Shown here one piece after another: positions 23,438 through 31,963 of a stretch of 37,407 bases of DNA. Position numbers and translations under genes: made by a program. Every line of letters begins with the position of its first letter. Within the stretch, counting starts at the first letter, position 1. Source of the DNA: Deltaproteobacteria bacterium (lineage in GTDB: Bacteria > Desulfobacterota > Desulfovibrionia > Desulfovibrionales > Desulfovibrionaceae); assembly GCA_031264465.1 (NCBI GenBank), contig JAISDX010000013.1, positions 1 to 37,407 of the forward strand, in the 5' to 3' direction. Under the pieces are notes generated by a model, which worked only from the letters and a program-made list of their open reading frames with translations, was not told the DNA's origin and ran no database searches.

Positions 23438-24166
23438 ATGAAAGCGGTAATTGTGGCCGGGCCGCCCAGTTCCGGAAAAACAGCGGTGGTTGTGCATATG
23501 ACAAGACAACTGCTTGCTGCCGGGGAAAGGACGGCGGCGGTCAAGTTCGATACGCAAAGCTCGGCGTACCCGGATTTGTACAGGGAACGCCTCGGCATAC
23601 CCGCGCTTGGCGGCATGAGCGGATATCTTTGCCCTGATCACTACTTTATCTCCAACATGGAAGAGGCGCTGGCTTGGGGCAGAAGCATACGGGTACGCTG
23701 GCTGTTTATTGAAACTGCCGGACTTTGTCTGCGCTGTGCGCCGCACATTGAAGGCGTCCCGGCCGTGACGGTTGTGGACTGTCTTGGCGGGGTTCAGGCG
23801 CCTGCCAAAATGGGGCCGCTGTTGACCCTGGCGGATATCGTGCTTCTGACCAAGGGAGATCTGGTTTCCCAAGCCGAACGCGAAGTTATCGCCTTCGGCG
23901 TCAGGTCGGTCAATCCGGCCGCCGCGCAATATCCGGTCAATGGTCTTGTCGGAACCGGCGCCCTAGGCGCCCTTCGCGCGATCCGCGCCCTTGATGATGT
24001 GGCGTCGTTTGAAGGAAGAAAGCTGCGACATGACATGCCGGCCGCGATCTGCTCGTACTGTACGGGAGAGCGGAGAATAGGCCGCCGTTTCCAGGCGGGC
24101 AGCGTGGAAAAATTGTACGTGCCGGAAGCGGGGGGCAAAGGAGCGAACGGTGGGAGCGCGGCTTGA
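23438..24166 (+). CDS. G3E-like P-loop GTPase (HypB/UreG/CobW relative), cassette gene 1
   Basis: The 242-residue protein starts with KAVIVAGPPSSGKTAVVVHM, a Walker A motif of the SIMIBI class. WLFIETAGLCLRCAP supplies a Walker-B/G3-like position followed by a CxxC pair. IVLLTKGDLVSQAE supplies the G4-type TKxD motif, and VNGLVGTGALGALRAI resembles the G5 and metallochaperone tail. A second CxxC (CSYCTGERRIG) lies near residue 205. Two cysteine pairs suggest metal or Fe-S binding. Metallochaperone GTPases of this class insert Ni, Zn or Co into enzymes. Which target applies here is unknown. Its 3' end contains the ribosome site and GTG start of the next gene. Confidence 0.8.
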   Translation: MKAVIVAGPPSSGKTAVVVHMTRQLLAAGERTAAVKFDTQSSAYPDLYRERLGIPALGGMSGYLCPDHYFISNMEEALAWGRSIRVRWLFIETAGLCLRCAPHIEGVPAVTVVDCLGGVQAPAKMGPLLTLADIVLLTKGDLVSQAEREVIAFGVRSVNPAAAQYPVNGLVGTGALGALRAIRALDDVASFEGRKLRHDMPAAICSYCTGERRIGRRFQAGSVEKLYVPEAGGKGANGGSAA

Positions 24167-24914
24167 AATATACGGAGGAACAGACCGGCTCGGCAACAAG
24201 GAGCCAGTGGAACAAATCAGTCTCAAGGCCGGGGACAGTCTGGCGGTGGTCGGACCGACCGGCTCGGGAAAAAGCGAGCTGCTTGCGGATATCGAACAAC
24301 TTGCCGATGGCGATACCCCATCGCGCCGGACCGTCAGACTGTTAATCAACGACTCCGCTCCGGATGCGCGCGTGCGGGCCTCGTCAGTGGTGGCCACATT
24401 GTCGCAGCGGACGAATTTCATCATGGATATTACGGTGCAGGGGTTTGTGGACATGCATGCCGCAAGTCTGCAAAAGGCGTCCGGCGCTTGGGCGGGCGAG
24501 GTCGTTTCGCTGGCGAATACGCTCTGCGGCGAACCCATGCGTGAAAACAGCCTGTTGCAACGCCTCTCCGGCGGGCAGACCCGCGCGCTCATGATCGCCG
24601 ATATCGCCCTGATGTCCGATGCGCCGGCTGTCTTGATTGATGAAGTGGAAAACGCCGGCATTGATAAGTATCAGGCGCTTTCCGTTCTCCGCGGACACGG
24701 AAAAATAACCGTCATGGCAACGCACGATCCCATGCTGATGCTTTCCAGCCCCTTCCGTTTGGTCATGAGCGAGGGAGGCATGCGTTCCCTGTTGTCCGTA
24801 AGTCTGGAAGAAAAAAAATGCCGCGCGACGCTGTCCGCCCTGGACGCAAAATTACTGTATGCCAGAGAGCTGTTGCGCAAGGGCGGCACGGTACAGGAGG
24901 GGTATTTCGCATGA
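24150..24914 (+). CDS. ABC-type ATPase without a permease partner, cassette gene 2
   Basis: The 254-residue ATPase carries Walker A VGPTGSGKSE, a Q-loop region ATLSQRTNF, the signature LSGGQTRALMIAD, Walker B AVLIDEVENAGID with catalytic Glu, and the H-loop VMATHDP. It lacks any membrane domain and no permease gene lies nearby. It starts with GTG at 24150 with AAAGGAG upstream, inside the GTPase gene (17-base overlap). Its stop overlaps the next start as ATGA. The DEVENAGID sequence differs from the DEP(T/F)AGLD of common importers, so this may be a soluble ABC protein handling the GTPase or the binding protein. Confidence 0.85.
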   Translation: MGARLEIYGGTDRLGNKEPVEQISLKAGDSLAVVGPTGSGKSELLADIEQLADGDTPSRRTVRLLINDSAPDARVRASSVVATLSQRTNFIMDITVQGFVDMHAASLQKASGAWAGEVVSLANTLCGEPMRENSLLQRLSGGQTRALMIADIALMSDAPAVLIDEVENAGIDKYQALSVLRGHGKITVMATHDPMLMLSSPFRLVMSEGGMRSLLSVSLEEKKCRATLSALDAKLLYARELLRKGGTVQEGYFA

Positions 24915-25801
24915 GTTGCACGCTGTATCTTAATTTCCCGCCGAACGTGCTGCGCGGGGCGCGCGAAAACATAAGCCGCCGCTATCCGGGGGCGACCGTC
25001 CTTGCTCCTGAAGTGCATGAGGAAATGTACGAATTCGCTTCCATGTTCGGGCGGAAAGAAGTTCCTTCGCTGACAGTAACCGCGTACCCGCAGATTCTGC
25101 ACCATCTGGGGGCATTGTCGCGGGCGGGGCGCATGGCGGTATTGCCATCCGGTCTGCCGCCGCTTCGTAAGGAATTGGCGGCTCTCGACATGGCCCCGCC
25201 GCTACGCGAGTTTTGCATCGTCGCGGTGGTGCCCGGCATTATCGGCGTCAGCGCCGGACTGAAATCGGCCATACGCGATTGGGCGGATCTGTGCTCGCCG
25301 GATTTCCCCGGCTTGGTCGGCTGCCCGCCGAAAAACACCCCGCTCCCTTACTTGGCCGCGAATATTTTACGCCGGGTCGTCGGAGAGCGAGCGGAAAACC
25401 TGCTGGCCCGCCTTGATACCGCAAGCAACCCCATCGACATCAACAAGCGCTTGGCCCGAAACGAACTGAGCGCGGCATTATTAATCCCCGCCTTTACCCG
25501 CACCTTTCGCGGCGGCGACGGAAAAATGGTTTGGCCGGCAAGCGGCGCACTGGCTATCCCAATGCTCGCCTGCCTGTCGGCGTCCGCTCCGCCGGAAGCT
25601 TCGGAAGTGCTCGCGTATATTCTGTCGGAAGAATTCCAACAGGCCATTTCCCATGACGGGCTGCTTGTTCCGGTTCGTGAAAGCGTGCCCGGGTTTGAAG
25701 AGTTGGAGGCGAACCAGTGGAATATGCACTGGGCCGGCTGGGATTGCCTTGAGGAAGTCGGAACGGAAATGCTTAATTCACCGCCGCCGAAAGCGGCGTA
25801 A
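24911..25801 (+). CDS. Signal-less type-2 periplasmic-binding-protein homologue, cassette gene 3
   Basis: The 296-residue protein has the ligand-binding fold of iron/polyamine/thiosulfate-type binding proteins: GIIGVSAGLKSAIRDWADLCSP, and WPASGALAIPMLACL before EASEVLAYILSEEFQQAI. The start MSCTLYLNFPP has no signal peptide and leads straight into the first strand, so it appears cytoplasmic. The ATG overlaps the ABC stop (ATGA), with CAGGAGGGG upstream. A longer reading from 24818 is rejected because it lacks a ribosome site. The last codons form a small hairpin CGCCGC-loop-GCGGCG (25782-25798), seven bases before the convergent dnaB stop. Confidence 0.78.
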   Translation: MSCTLYLNFPPNVLRGARENISRRYPGATVLAPEVHEEMYEFASMFGRKEVPSLTVTAYPQILHHLGALSRAGRMAVLPSGLPPLRKELAALDMAPPLREFCIVAVVPGIIGVSAGLKSAIRDWADLCSPDFPGLVGCPPKNTPLPYLAANILRRVVGERAENLLARLDTASNPIDINKRLARNELSAALLIPAFTRTFRGGDGKMVWPASGALAIPMLACLSASAPPEASEVLAYILSEEFQQAISHDGLLVPVRESVPGFEELEANQWNMHWAGWDCLEEVGTEMLNSPPPKAA

Positions 25802-25808
25802 TCCGTCT

Positions 25809-27329
25809 TTATTCCATATAGGGCCGGGTAACCCCCGGCATCATTTCCTCAAACTGGGTGTAAGCCGGAACATAAACCAGGGGCACGGTCCCAATCTGCC
25901 CGTTACGGTGCTTGCCGAGAATAATCTCGGCGGCGTCGCGTTCCGGCTGCGCCTCTTCCTTGCGATAGACCGAGTCACGGTAAATGAACATGATCACGTC
26001 CGCATCCTGTTCGATAGCGCCGGATTCGCGCAAATCCGAAAGGATCGGCCGCTTGTCGCTGCGTTCTTCCAGCTTGCGGTTGAGCTGGGCCAGGGCGATG
26101 ATCGGGATGTCCAGCTCTTTGGCCAGGGCTTTCAAGCCGCGCGAAATTTCCGAAATTTCCAGTTCGCGCGAGTCGGTGCGGTGCGAAGCCCGCATCAGTT
26201 GCAGGTAGTCGATGACGATGAGCTCGATTTTTTCCTTGCGCTTCAGCCGCCTGGCCCTGGAGCGCAGGTCGGTGATGGACAGGGCCGGGGTGTCGTCGAT
26301 GAAAATTTTGGCGGTGGTCAGGGCGTCGGCCGCCACTTGCAGGTTGGCCCAATCCTCCTCGGTCAGAAAATTGCGGCGCAACTTGGAGAGATTCACCCGC
26401 CCCCGGGCGCAGAGCAGGCGCTGGATAAGCTGCTCGGTGCTCATTTCCAGCGAAAAAACCGCCACCGGCGCTCCGGGGTGTTCGCTGCCGCCCTCGGCGG
26501 CGCGCAGGGCCAGGTTCATGGCAAAGGCGGTCTTGCCCATGGCCGGGCGGGCGGCCAGGATGATCAGGTCGGAGCGCTGGAAGCCGCCGGTAATGGCGTT
26601 CAGGCTCTTGTAGCCGGTGTTGACGCCGGTAAGGCCGTCGCGCTGTTTGAAGCGCTCGCCCAACTGGTCGAACAGCCGGGCCGTGGCCGAGGCGCTGCTT
26701 TCGTAAGTGTTTTCGGAGCGGCGCTCCGAAACTTTCATGATGCTGGCTTCAGATTCGTCCAAAAGGGCCTTAGTTTCCAGCCCCGGCTCGAAGCAGCGGC
26801 TGATCACCCCGGAGCAGGCGCTGATCAGCCCGCGCAACTGGGCCTTGTCGCGCACGATTTCGGCGTAGTAGTCGGCCCGGGCCGAGCTGATTACGGACTG
26901 GGCCAGGGTGGCGATGTATTCGGAACCGCCGGCTTCTTCCAGGAGGGCGTTGTCTTTCAGGTAGGCCCGGAGGGAAATCATGTTCACGGGCGCGCCCTGG
27001 TTCATCAGGGTAAGGCAGGCCGCGAAAATGAGGCGGTGGGCGGGCAGGTAGAAATCTTCGGCCTGGATGGCGCTCTGCACGTCGTCCAGCACTTCGGGGG
27101 TAAGCAAAACGCCGCCCAGGACCGCCTGTTCGGCGTCCACACTATGGGGCGGCACATTGCGTACGAGATCGGCTTCAGCCTGTTCTTTGAGAAGCGCGGA
27201 CGGATCCGCCTCGGTCAGAGGGGTTCCGTCCGCGCCGGTAAAGGCGTTATTCTGCGGCCGTTTGGGCAGCCGGCTCCACGTTTTGCGGGGCGTCCGCTGC
27301 GGCGCTGGGTGGTTCTGCGGTTCTTGCAT
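25809..27329 (-). CDS. dnaB: Replicative DNA helicase DnaB
   Basis: This hexameric helicase unwinds DNA at the replication fork. The 506 residues contain the N-terminal helical domain (PPHSVDAEQAVLGGVLL), the RecA-like domain with Walker A ARPAMGKTAFA, Walker B LIVIDYLQLM, and the closing LGKHRNGQIGTVPL. An extra 55 residues precede the conserved start, rich in Pro, Arg and Asn. The start at 27329 overlaps the end of rplI by 83 bases; no in-frame ATG occurs before the conserved domain, so the overlap seems real. It is the last gene of the S6-S18-L9 operon. Confidence 0.96.
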   Translation of the reverse strand: MQEPQNHPAPQRTPRKTWSRLPKRPQNNAFTGADGTPLTEADPSALLKEQAEADLVRNVPPHSVDAEQAVLGGVLLTPEVLDDVQSAIQAEDFYLPAHRLIFAACLTLMNQGAPVNMISLRAYLKDNALLEEAGGSEYIATLAQSVISSARADYYAEIVRDKAQLRGLISACSGVISRCFEPGLETKALLDESEASIMKVSERRSENTYESSASATARLFDQLGERFKQRDGLTGVNTGYKSLNAITGGFQRSDLIILAARPAMGKTAFAMNLALRAAEGGSEHPGAPVAVFSLEMSTEQLIQRLLCARGRVNLSKLRRNFLTEEDWANLQVAADALTTAKIFIDDTPALSITDLRSRARRLKRKEKIELIVIDYLQLMRASHRTDSRELEISEISRGLKALAKELDIPIIALAQLNRKLEERSDKRPILSDLRESGAIEQDADVIMFIYRDSVYRKEEAQPERDAAEIILGKHRNGQIGTVPLVYVPAYTQFEEMMPGVTRPYME

Positions 27330-27798
27330 TTTCTTCGTGAATCCTTTCTTCAGGCACCACCTTCACCTTGAGGGTGGCGTTCACACCGGCGTGCAGGCGC
27401 ACGCGCACCTCAAACTCGCCCAGGGTTCTGATGGGAGAATCCAGAAGAATGCGGTGCCGGTCAACCTCGATTCCCTTTTCGGCGAGGTAGTCGGCAATCA
27501 TGATCGAAGTGACGGAGCCGTAGAGCTTGTCGTTTTCGCCGACGCGCATGGCAATGGTGACGCTGGCGGATTCAATGAGGCCAGCCAGATCGCCGGCGGC
27601 GGCGCGCATGGCGTCCATTTTGGCCTGGAGTTTTTTGCGCTCCAGTTCGAACACCTTGATGTTGGCCGGGCTGGCCAGCATGGCCAGGCCCTGCGGCAGC
27701 AGGAAGTTGCGGCCGTAGCCGGCCTTCACGCTGACCAGGTCGCCGAGGCGGCCCAGGTTTTCCACGTCTGCTCTGAGTATTACTTTCATGCCTGCCAT
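27247..27798 (-). CDS. rplI: Ribosomal protein L9 with C-terminal extension
   Basis: L9 is the two-domain 50S protein beside the L1 stalk. The core is MKVILRADVENLGRLGDLVSVKAGYGRNFLLPQ split here only by a three-residue N-terminal extension (MAG). ATG 27798 is chosen because AGGAG lies six bases upstream. About 30 residues past the normal end form an Ala/Glu/Pro tail (EPPSAAADAPQNVEPAAQ). The coding sequence of that tail overlaps the dnaB start region. Confidence 0.95.
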   Translation of the reverse strand: MAGMKVILRADVENLGRLGDLVSVKAGYGRNFLLPQGLAMLASPANIKVFELERKKLQAKMDAMRAAAGDLAGLIESASVTIAMRVGENDKLYGSVTSIMIADYLAEKGIEVDRHRILLDSPIRTLGEFEVRVRLHAGVNATLKVKVVPEERIHEENARTAEPPSAAADAPQNVEPAAQTAAE

Positions 27799-27807
27799 CA
27801 CAGTCTC

Positions 27808-28074
27808 CTAAAGAACGCTCTTTTTCAGCACTTCGGTGGAGTGCGTGGCGGTATAGATCATCAGGCCCATCTGGCGGGCGCGCTTGATTTCCACGGTCAG
27901 TTGGCGCTGATGGTAAGCGCAGGTGCCGGTGATGCGGCGGGCGACAAGTTTGCCGCGCTCGGTCACGAACTCGCGCAGAATGTCAACGCGCTTGTAGTTC
28001 AGCGGGGTTTCCTTGTCGGCGCAGAAGCGGCAGAACTTGCGGCGGGGAGCGAATTTTTTCTTGTTGTTATACAT
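27808..28074 (-). CDS. rpsR: Ribosomal protein S18
   Basis: This 88-residue 30S protein binds next to S6. The family core is visible ([21 protein letters not shown], then [27 protein letters not shown]). It has an early Arg/Lys-rich stretch [11 protein letters not shown]. The ATG overlaps the rpsF stop by eight bases (ATGTATAA), implying coupled translation of the S6-S18 pair. Confidence 0.97.
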   Translation of the reverse strand: MYNNKKKFAPRRKFCRFCADKETPLNYKRVDILREFVTERGKLVARRITGTCAYHQRQLTVEIKRARQMGLMIYTATHSTEVLKKSVL

Positions 28075-28375
28075 TTTCAGCCTCCACTTCTTTTTCCAGC
28101 TGCACGGTCATGAAGCGGAAAATGCCTTCAGTAATGCGGATATTGCGCTCCAGTTCGGCCACGAGCTGGCCGGGGGCCAGGTATTCCAGGCGAACGTAAT
28201 AGCCGCGGGTCTGTTTTTTGATGGGATAGGCGAGGTCACGCATACCCCAGTGGTCGGCAACTTCGAGCTTGCCGCCCTCGCGCTCGATAACCCCGGTCAG
28301 GGCGCCCAGCACGCTTTCGCGCTGTTCGCCGGAAAATTCGGGGCTGAGGAGCAGCATGGTTTCAAACTTTCTCAT
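28067..28375 (-). CDS. rpsF: Ribosomal protein S6
   Basis: This 102-residue protein of the 30S platform pairs with S18. [20 protein letters not shown] and [19 protein letters not shown] are typical. AAGGAG is seen upstream of the ATG. It is the first gene of rpsF-rpsR-rplI-dnaB, with a clear promoter at 28438-28466. Confidence 0.97.
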   Translation of the reverse strand: MRKFETMLLLSPEFSGEQRESVLGALTGVIEREGGKLEVADHWGMRDLAYPIKKQTRGYYVRLEYLAPGQLVAELERNIRITEGIFRFMTVQLEKEVEAENV

Positions 28376-28437
28376 CTGCGTCTCCTTGTGGACATTTGGC
28401 CCGCTCCTTACGTGGAACGAGCAAGGTTGAACCTGGG

Positions 28438-28466
28438 TATATATCCGGGGCGGGCGGCCACGTCAA
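28438..28466 (-). promoter_or_regulatory. Sigma-70 promoter of the rpsF operon
   Basis: On the minus strand TTGACG (28466-28461), 17 bases, TATATA (28443-28438). Transcription would begin near 28431, giving a leader of about 55 bases. The leader includes complementary GCTC/GAGC segments, which could serve S6-S18 autoregulation, but I could not confirm the known binding motif. Confidence 0.8.
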
Positions 28467-28556
28467 GGAACAAATAACGACATTGTTTTTTCTTTTCCTG
28501 CCTAAAGAGTTGTGAATTCCGGCCGAATAGAAGACTGAACGGGAGTAAGTATCGGC

Positions 28557-30389
28557 ATGTCCATCAATTTCTTCGGCATGAACGCTCTGGGCGGCAAAAA
28601 CTACGGCGAGGTCTGGAAACCCAAGACCCGGCGCCTGATGGTCGGCCGTGACGTCGCTCCCATAACAGCCACGGAAATGGAAGGCAAAGCCGACCGGGCC
28701 GTTACCCTCGGCAAAGGCGACGACGTGGCTTTCATGTCCGGCAAAATTTTCAATTTCGCCAAAAACCTGACCCAGAGCGGCATGAGCGTGCGCGGCTTCC
28801 GCTCCTACGAGACCGCCGGCGCCTTGAACGGTATGGACAAGGGCGCCATGAGCGGTTTGAGCGGCGCCGTTCTGCACGACAGCGACAAGTACCGTATTGT
28901 GCTGGACCGGAGCGACGGAGGGTTTAGGCTTGCTGCCTACGAAAAATTTACCGATGAGGCAGGCCAGGAGCAGCTTCGGAAGCTGGCGAAGGCCGATTTC
29001 ACGGACGACGCCAAAATAAGCTGGGAAAATGGGGCGCCGAAAATTCTGAGCGGCGCGGCCGCCCGGAACGGCGACACCCTCGCCGCCAGCGGCAAGGATG
29101 AAATACTCATCCGCACGAGCGCCTCCAAGGTAAAAGCCGGCGAAAACACCACTGTCTATAATTTTTCAGACAGTGGCGGCGAGTTTTCCGGCGGCAACAA
29201 CGTCACCTACCTGGGCGCCTATACGCAGAGCGTTTTCAAGGAAGGCGCGGGCAAAAGCGTTTACGCCGGCTACTTTCAAAAGAGCAAGTTCAGCGGCAAC
29301 GACAACAGCCTGGGCCGTTTCAGCGGCGTATTTGAAAACAGCGAAATCGAAGCCGGCGCCAACGACGACATTTTCTCCGGTTATTTTTCCGCCTCCAAAA
29401 TCAACGGCGGAAACGGAGAAAACGCTTTCAGCGGCCTGTTCATCAACCAGAGCGCCGTTAGCGGCGGCGACGACAACGACGCCTTCAACGGCCGCTTTAT
29501 CGCCAGCGACCTCTTTGGCGGCAAGGGTGACGATGCTTTCGGAAAACACATCGACCTGAACAATTTGAGCTACATCCTCCCGGAAAACGACTCGGCCTAT
29601 TACGGCCTGGCGCCGGACTTCATCAAGGCCAACCTTGAGGCCGGAGAAGGCGACGACAAGTTTGAAGGCGTGGCCTGGGAAAGCCGGATCCATATGGGCG
29701 ACGGCCATGACCGGGCCATGGGCCTGTTCACCGCCTCCACCCTGGACGGAGGCGAAGGCGACAACAACCTGAGCGCCATGTACAGCATGGCCAGCCTCTT
29801 CAAGGCCGGCGGCGGCAATGACGTGATCAGCCTGGCTTCGTCCGTGGCCAGCCTGATCAACCCCGGCGAGGGCGAAGATCAGGTGAGCCTGGGCCGCAAC
29901 CAAGGCAAGGCCGGCGACGGCGGCCTGGGCGGTGACCACCTGATGCCGGTCACGCGCTGGCTTACCCCGGAAGAAGCGCGTCATGACGAGCGCGGCCTGG
30001 CCTTCGGCGAGCTGCGCGCCAACTTGGTAGACGCCTCCAGGGGAAAAAACCGGGTAACCATCCATAACGGCGAAGGCACGAACAAGGTTGAGACCGGCGA
30101 CATTTTTGCGGCCCAGGAGTCCGGGAAGGCGGAAGAAGCCAGCGCCGGGGAAAAAGCCGGGGCAAGCGAAAAGCGCAAGGCAATCGGCCGCTATGCCGTC
30201 CAGTCCGGTGACGCCCCCCTGCGGGAAGGCGGCCTTGCCGCCGTTGTAAAAACCGGCGCCGGCGGCAACCTGAGCTTTCGCGGCCTGGATCGCGGCCCGG
30301 GATATGAACGCCTTATCGACGAGACTCCGGTTTCCAACCTGCTGCGCAAAGCTTCCGCTGCCTATTCCTGGACGGTCAGGCTGGGTTGA
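28557..30389 (+). CDS. RTX-like beta-solenoid repeat protein (610 residues)
   Basis: The protein starts MSINFFGMNALGGKNYGEVW with no signal peptide. Residues 1-190 are non-repetitive. From about 200 to 450 a roughly 20-residue repeat recurs, with turn sequences such as GGNGEN, GGDDND, GGKGDD, AGEGDD, MGDGHD, GGEGDN, AGGGND and PGEGED, each followed by a hydrophobic strand with Phe or Leu. These are loose versions of the calcium-binding GGxGxD turns of RTX proteins and imply a beta-roll or solenoid. The C-terminal part is charged, with a Glu/Ala/Lys stretch (AEEASAGEKAGASEKRK), and ends SWTVRLG. Secretion by a type I system is possible, but no transporter lies nearby. It sits alone between two housekeeping operons. 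Confidence 0.75.
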   Translation: MSINFFGMNALGGKNYGEVWKPKTRRLMVGRDVAPITATEMEGKADRAVTLGKGDDVAFMSGKIFNFAKNLTQSGMSVRGFRSYETAGALNGMDKGAMSGLSGAVLHDSDKYRIVLDRSDGGFRLAAYEKFTDEAGQEQLRKLAKADFTDDAKISWENGAPKILSGAAARNGDTLAASGKDEILIRTSASKVKAGENTTVYNFSDSGGEFSGGNNVTYLGAYTQSVFKEGAGKSVYAGYFQKSKFSGNDNSLGRFSGVFENSEIEAGANDDIFSGYFSASKINGGNGENAFSGLFINQSAVSGGDDNDAFNGRFIASDLFGGKGDDAFGKHIDLNNLSYILPENDSAYYGLAPDFIKANLEAGEGDDKFEGVAWESRIHMGDGHDRAMGLFTASTLDGGEGDNNLSAMYSMASLFKAGGGNDVISLASSVASLINPGEGEDQVSLGRNQGKAGDGGLGGDHLMPVTRWLTPEEARHDERGLAFGELRANLVDASRGKNRVTIHNGEGTNKVETGDIFAAQESGKAEEASAGEKAGASEKRKAIGRYAVQSGDAPLREGGLAAVVKTGAGGNLSFRGLDRGPGYERLIDETPVSNLLRKASAAYSWTVRLG

Positions 30390-30428
30390 TCCAATTCCAC
30401 AGGCGGTAAAAAATTGCCAAAACTCCGG

Positions 30429-30457
30429 TTGACAGACTGAATTTCCGGCATTATTCA
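30429..30457 (+). promoter_or_regulatory. Sigma-70 promoter of rpoZ-dnaJ
   Basis: TTGACA (30429-30434), 17 bases, TATTCA (30452-30457). The -35 is perfect and the -10 has three matches. It begins 40 bases after the solenoid gene's stop and would give a leader of about 40 bases before rpoZ. Confidence 0.65.
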
Positions 30458-30503
30458 TTCTGGTTCATATCAAGCAGCGGCCGCGCGGCCGCAAGGAGTC
30501 GGC

Positions 30504-30743
30504 ATGGCCCGCATTACCGTTGAAGACTGTCAGAAACGTGTTGATAACCGCTTTTTACTGGTGCAGATGGCCATCAAGCGCATCCACCAGTACCGCCAGG
30601 GCTACGAGCCGCTGGTGGATTCCAAAAACAAGGAAGTGGTCACCGCTCTGCGCGAAATCGCGGCCGGCAAGGTGCTGCCCGAAGATCTCACTTACTACGT
30701 TCCCATTGAAGAAGGCAGCGTGGAACTTTCGGATAACGATTAA
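30504..30743 (+). CDS. rpoZ: RNA polymerase omega subunit
   Basis: This 79-residue subunit helps assemble RNA polymerase. It shows MARITVEDC, then [16 protein letters not shown] and the [15 protein letters not shown] segment, all typical. AAGGAG lies seven bases before the ATG. dnaJ follows after 15 bases. Confidence 0.95.
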   Translation: MARITVEDCQKRVDNRFLLVQMAIKRIHQYRQGYEPLVDSKNKEVVTALREIAAGKVLPEDLTYYVPIEEGSVELSDND

Positions 30744-30758
30744 ATTTTATTTCCCCCC

Positions 30759-31877
30759 ATGTCTCAACGTTGCTACTACGAAGTGCTCGGCGTGGAAAAA
30801 ACCGCCGACGGCGAAACCATCAAGCGGTCTTTCCGCAAGATGGCTCTCAAGTATCACCCCGACCGCAACCCGGACGATCCCGACGCGGCCGAAAAATTCA
30901 AGGAATGCGCCGAGGCGTATGAAGTGCTGCACGACGCGGAAAAGCGCCAGCGCTATGACCGTTACGGCCATGCCGGGGTAAACGGCAACGGCCAGCACTT
31001 CAGTTCCAACTCCGACATTTTCTCGCATTTCAGCGATATTTTCGGCGACCTGTTTGGGTTTTCCGGCATGGGCGGCATGGGCGGCGGCCGTAACCGGCCA
31101 CGGGCCGGGGCCGACCTGCGCTACAATCTGGAAATAACTTTCCTGCAAGCCGCCAAGGGCGCCGAAGTCAAAATCAAGATCCCGCGCCAAGTGCTCTGCC
31201 CCGAGTGCGAAGGCAGCGGCGCCGCGCCGGGCGCCAGCCCCGCCGCCTGCCCGGACTGCCGGGGCACCGGCCAGGTAGTGCGCAGCCAGGGCTTTTTCCA
31301 GTTGCAGATGCCCTGCCCGCGCTGCCACGGCCAGGGCCGCGTCATCACCAACCCCTGTCCGCGCTGCCGGGGTGCGGGCGAAGTGGAGCAGGTGCGTGAA
31401 TTGGCCGTGAACATCCCGGCCGGGGTGGATAGCGGCAATCGCCTGCGCCTGCGCGGCGAGGGCGAAATGGGCCTGAACGGCGGCCCCCCCGGCGACCTGT
31501 TCGTGGTGCTGCAGGTGCAGGCCGACAAAAATTTCGAACGCCGCGGGCAGGATCTCATCCTGCACCGGGAAATCACTTTCGTGCAGGCCGCCCTGGGCGC
31601 CCGCCTGGAGCTGCCCACCCTGGACGAGCCGGTGAGCTTTGAAGTGCCCAAGGGCACCCAGAGCGGCCAAGTGTTCCGCATCAGCGGCGCCGGGCTCCCC
31701 TACCCCGGCCGGGGCCGCAAAGGCGACCTCCTGGTGGAGCTTGGCGTGCTCACGCCCACCGGCCTCAATGCCGAGCAGGAAAAACTGCTGCGCGAGTTCG
31801 AACGCCTGGAAAACAAAAAACCCCTGAACAAGGCCAAGAAAGTCATCAAGAAGATGGGCTCGGCCATGTGGCTGTAA
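30759..31877 (+). CDS. dnaJ: Chaperone DnaJ
   Basis: This Hsp40 co-chaperone stimulates DnaK. The 372 residues hold the J domain with HPD (YHPDRNPDD), a Gly/Phe region with FGDLFGFSGMGGMGGG, and four zinc-binding repeats: CPECEGSG, CPDCRGTG, CPRCHGQG, CPRCRGAG. Two C-terminal substrate domains follow. The sequence before the ATG (TTTCCCCCC) has no ribosome site, so translation may depend on coupling with rpoZ 15 bases upstream. Confidence 0.97.
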   Translation: MSQRCYYEVLGVEKTADGETIKRSFRKMALKYHPDRNPDDPDAAEKFKECAEAYEVLHDAEKRQRYDRYGHAGVNGNGQHFSSNSDIFSHFSDIFGDLFGFSGMGGMGGGRNRPRAGADLRYNLEITFLQAAKGAEVKIKIPRQVLCPECEGSGAAPGASPAACPDCRGTGQVVRSQGFFQLQMPCPRCHGQGRVITNPCPRCRGAGEVEQVRELAVNIPAGVDSGNRLRLRGEGEMGLNGGPPGDLFVVLQVQADKNFERRGQDLILHREITFVQAALGARLELPTLDEPVSFEVPKGTQSGQVFRISGAGLPYPGRGRKGDLLVELGVLTPTGLNAEQEKLLREFERLENKKPLNKAKKVIKKMGSAMWL

Positions 31878-31963
31878 CGCCGTCCAAAGCCCCCTCCATC
31901 CCGGGCTGCCGCTCGGCGGGCCGTTCTTACATTGGCCGCCGGATCCTTGTGCCGAACCTGGAA

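Noticed and set aside
25782-25798. Terminator between the binding-protein gene and dnaB
   Set aside because: The six-base stem lies in the coding end and has no U-run in either direction.
25653-27371. 572-codon open frame on plus opposite dnaB
   Set aside because: Shadow of dnaB; it has no ribosome site and no recognisable domain.
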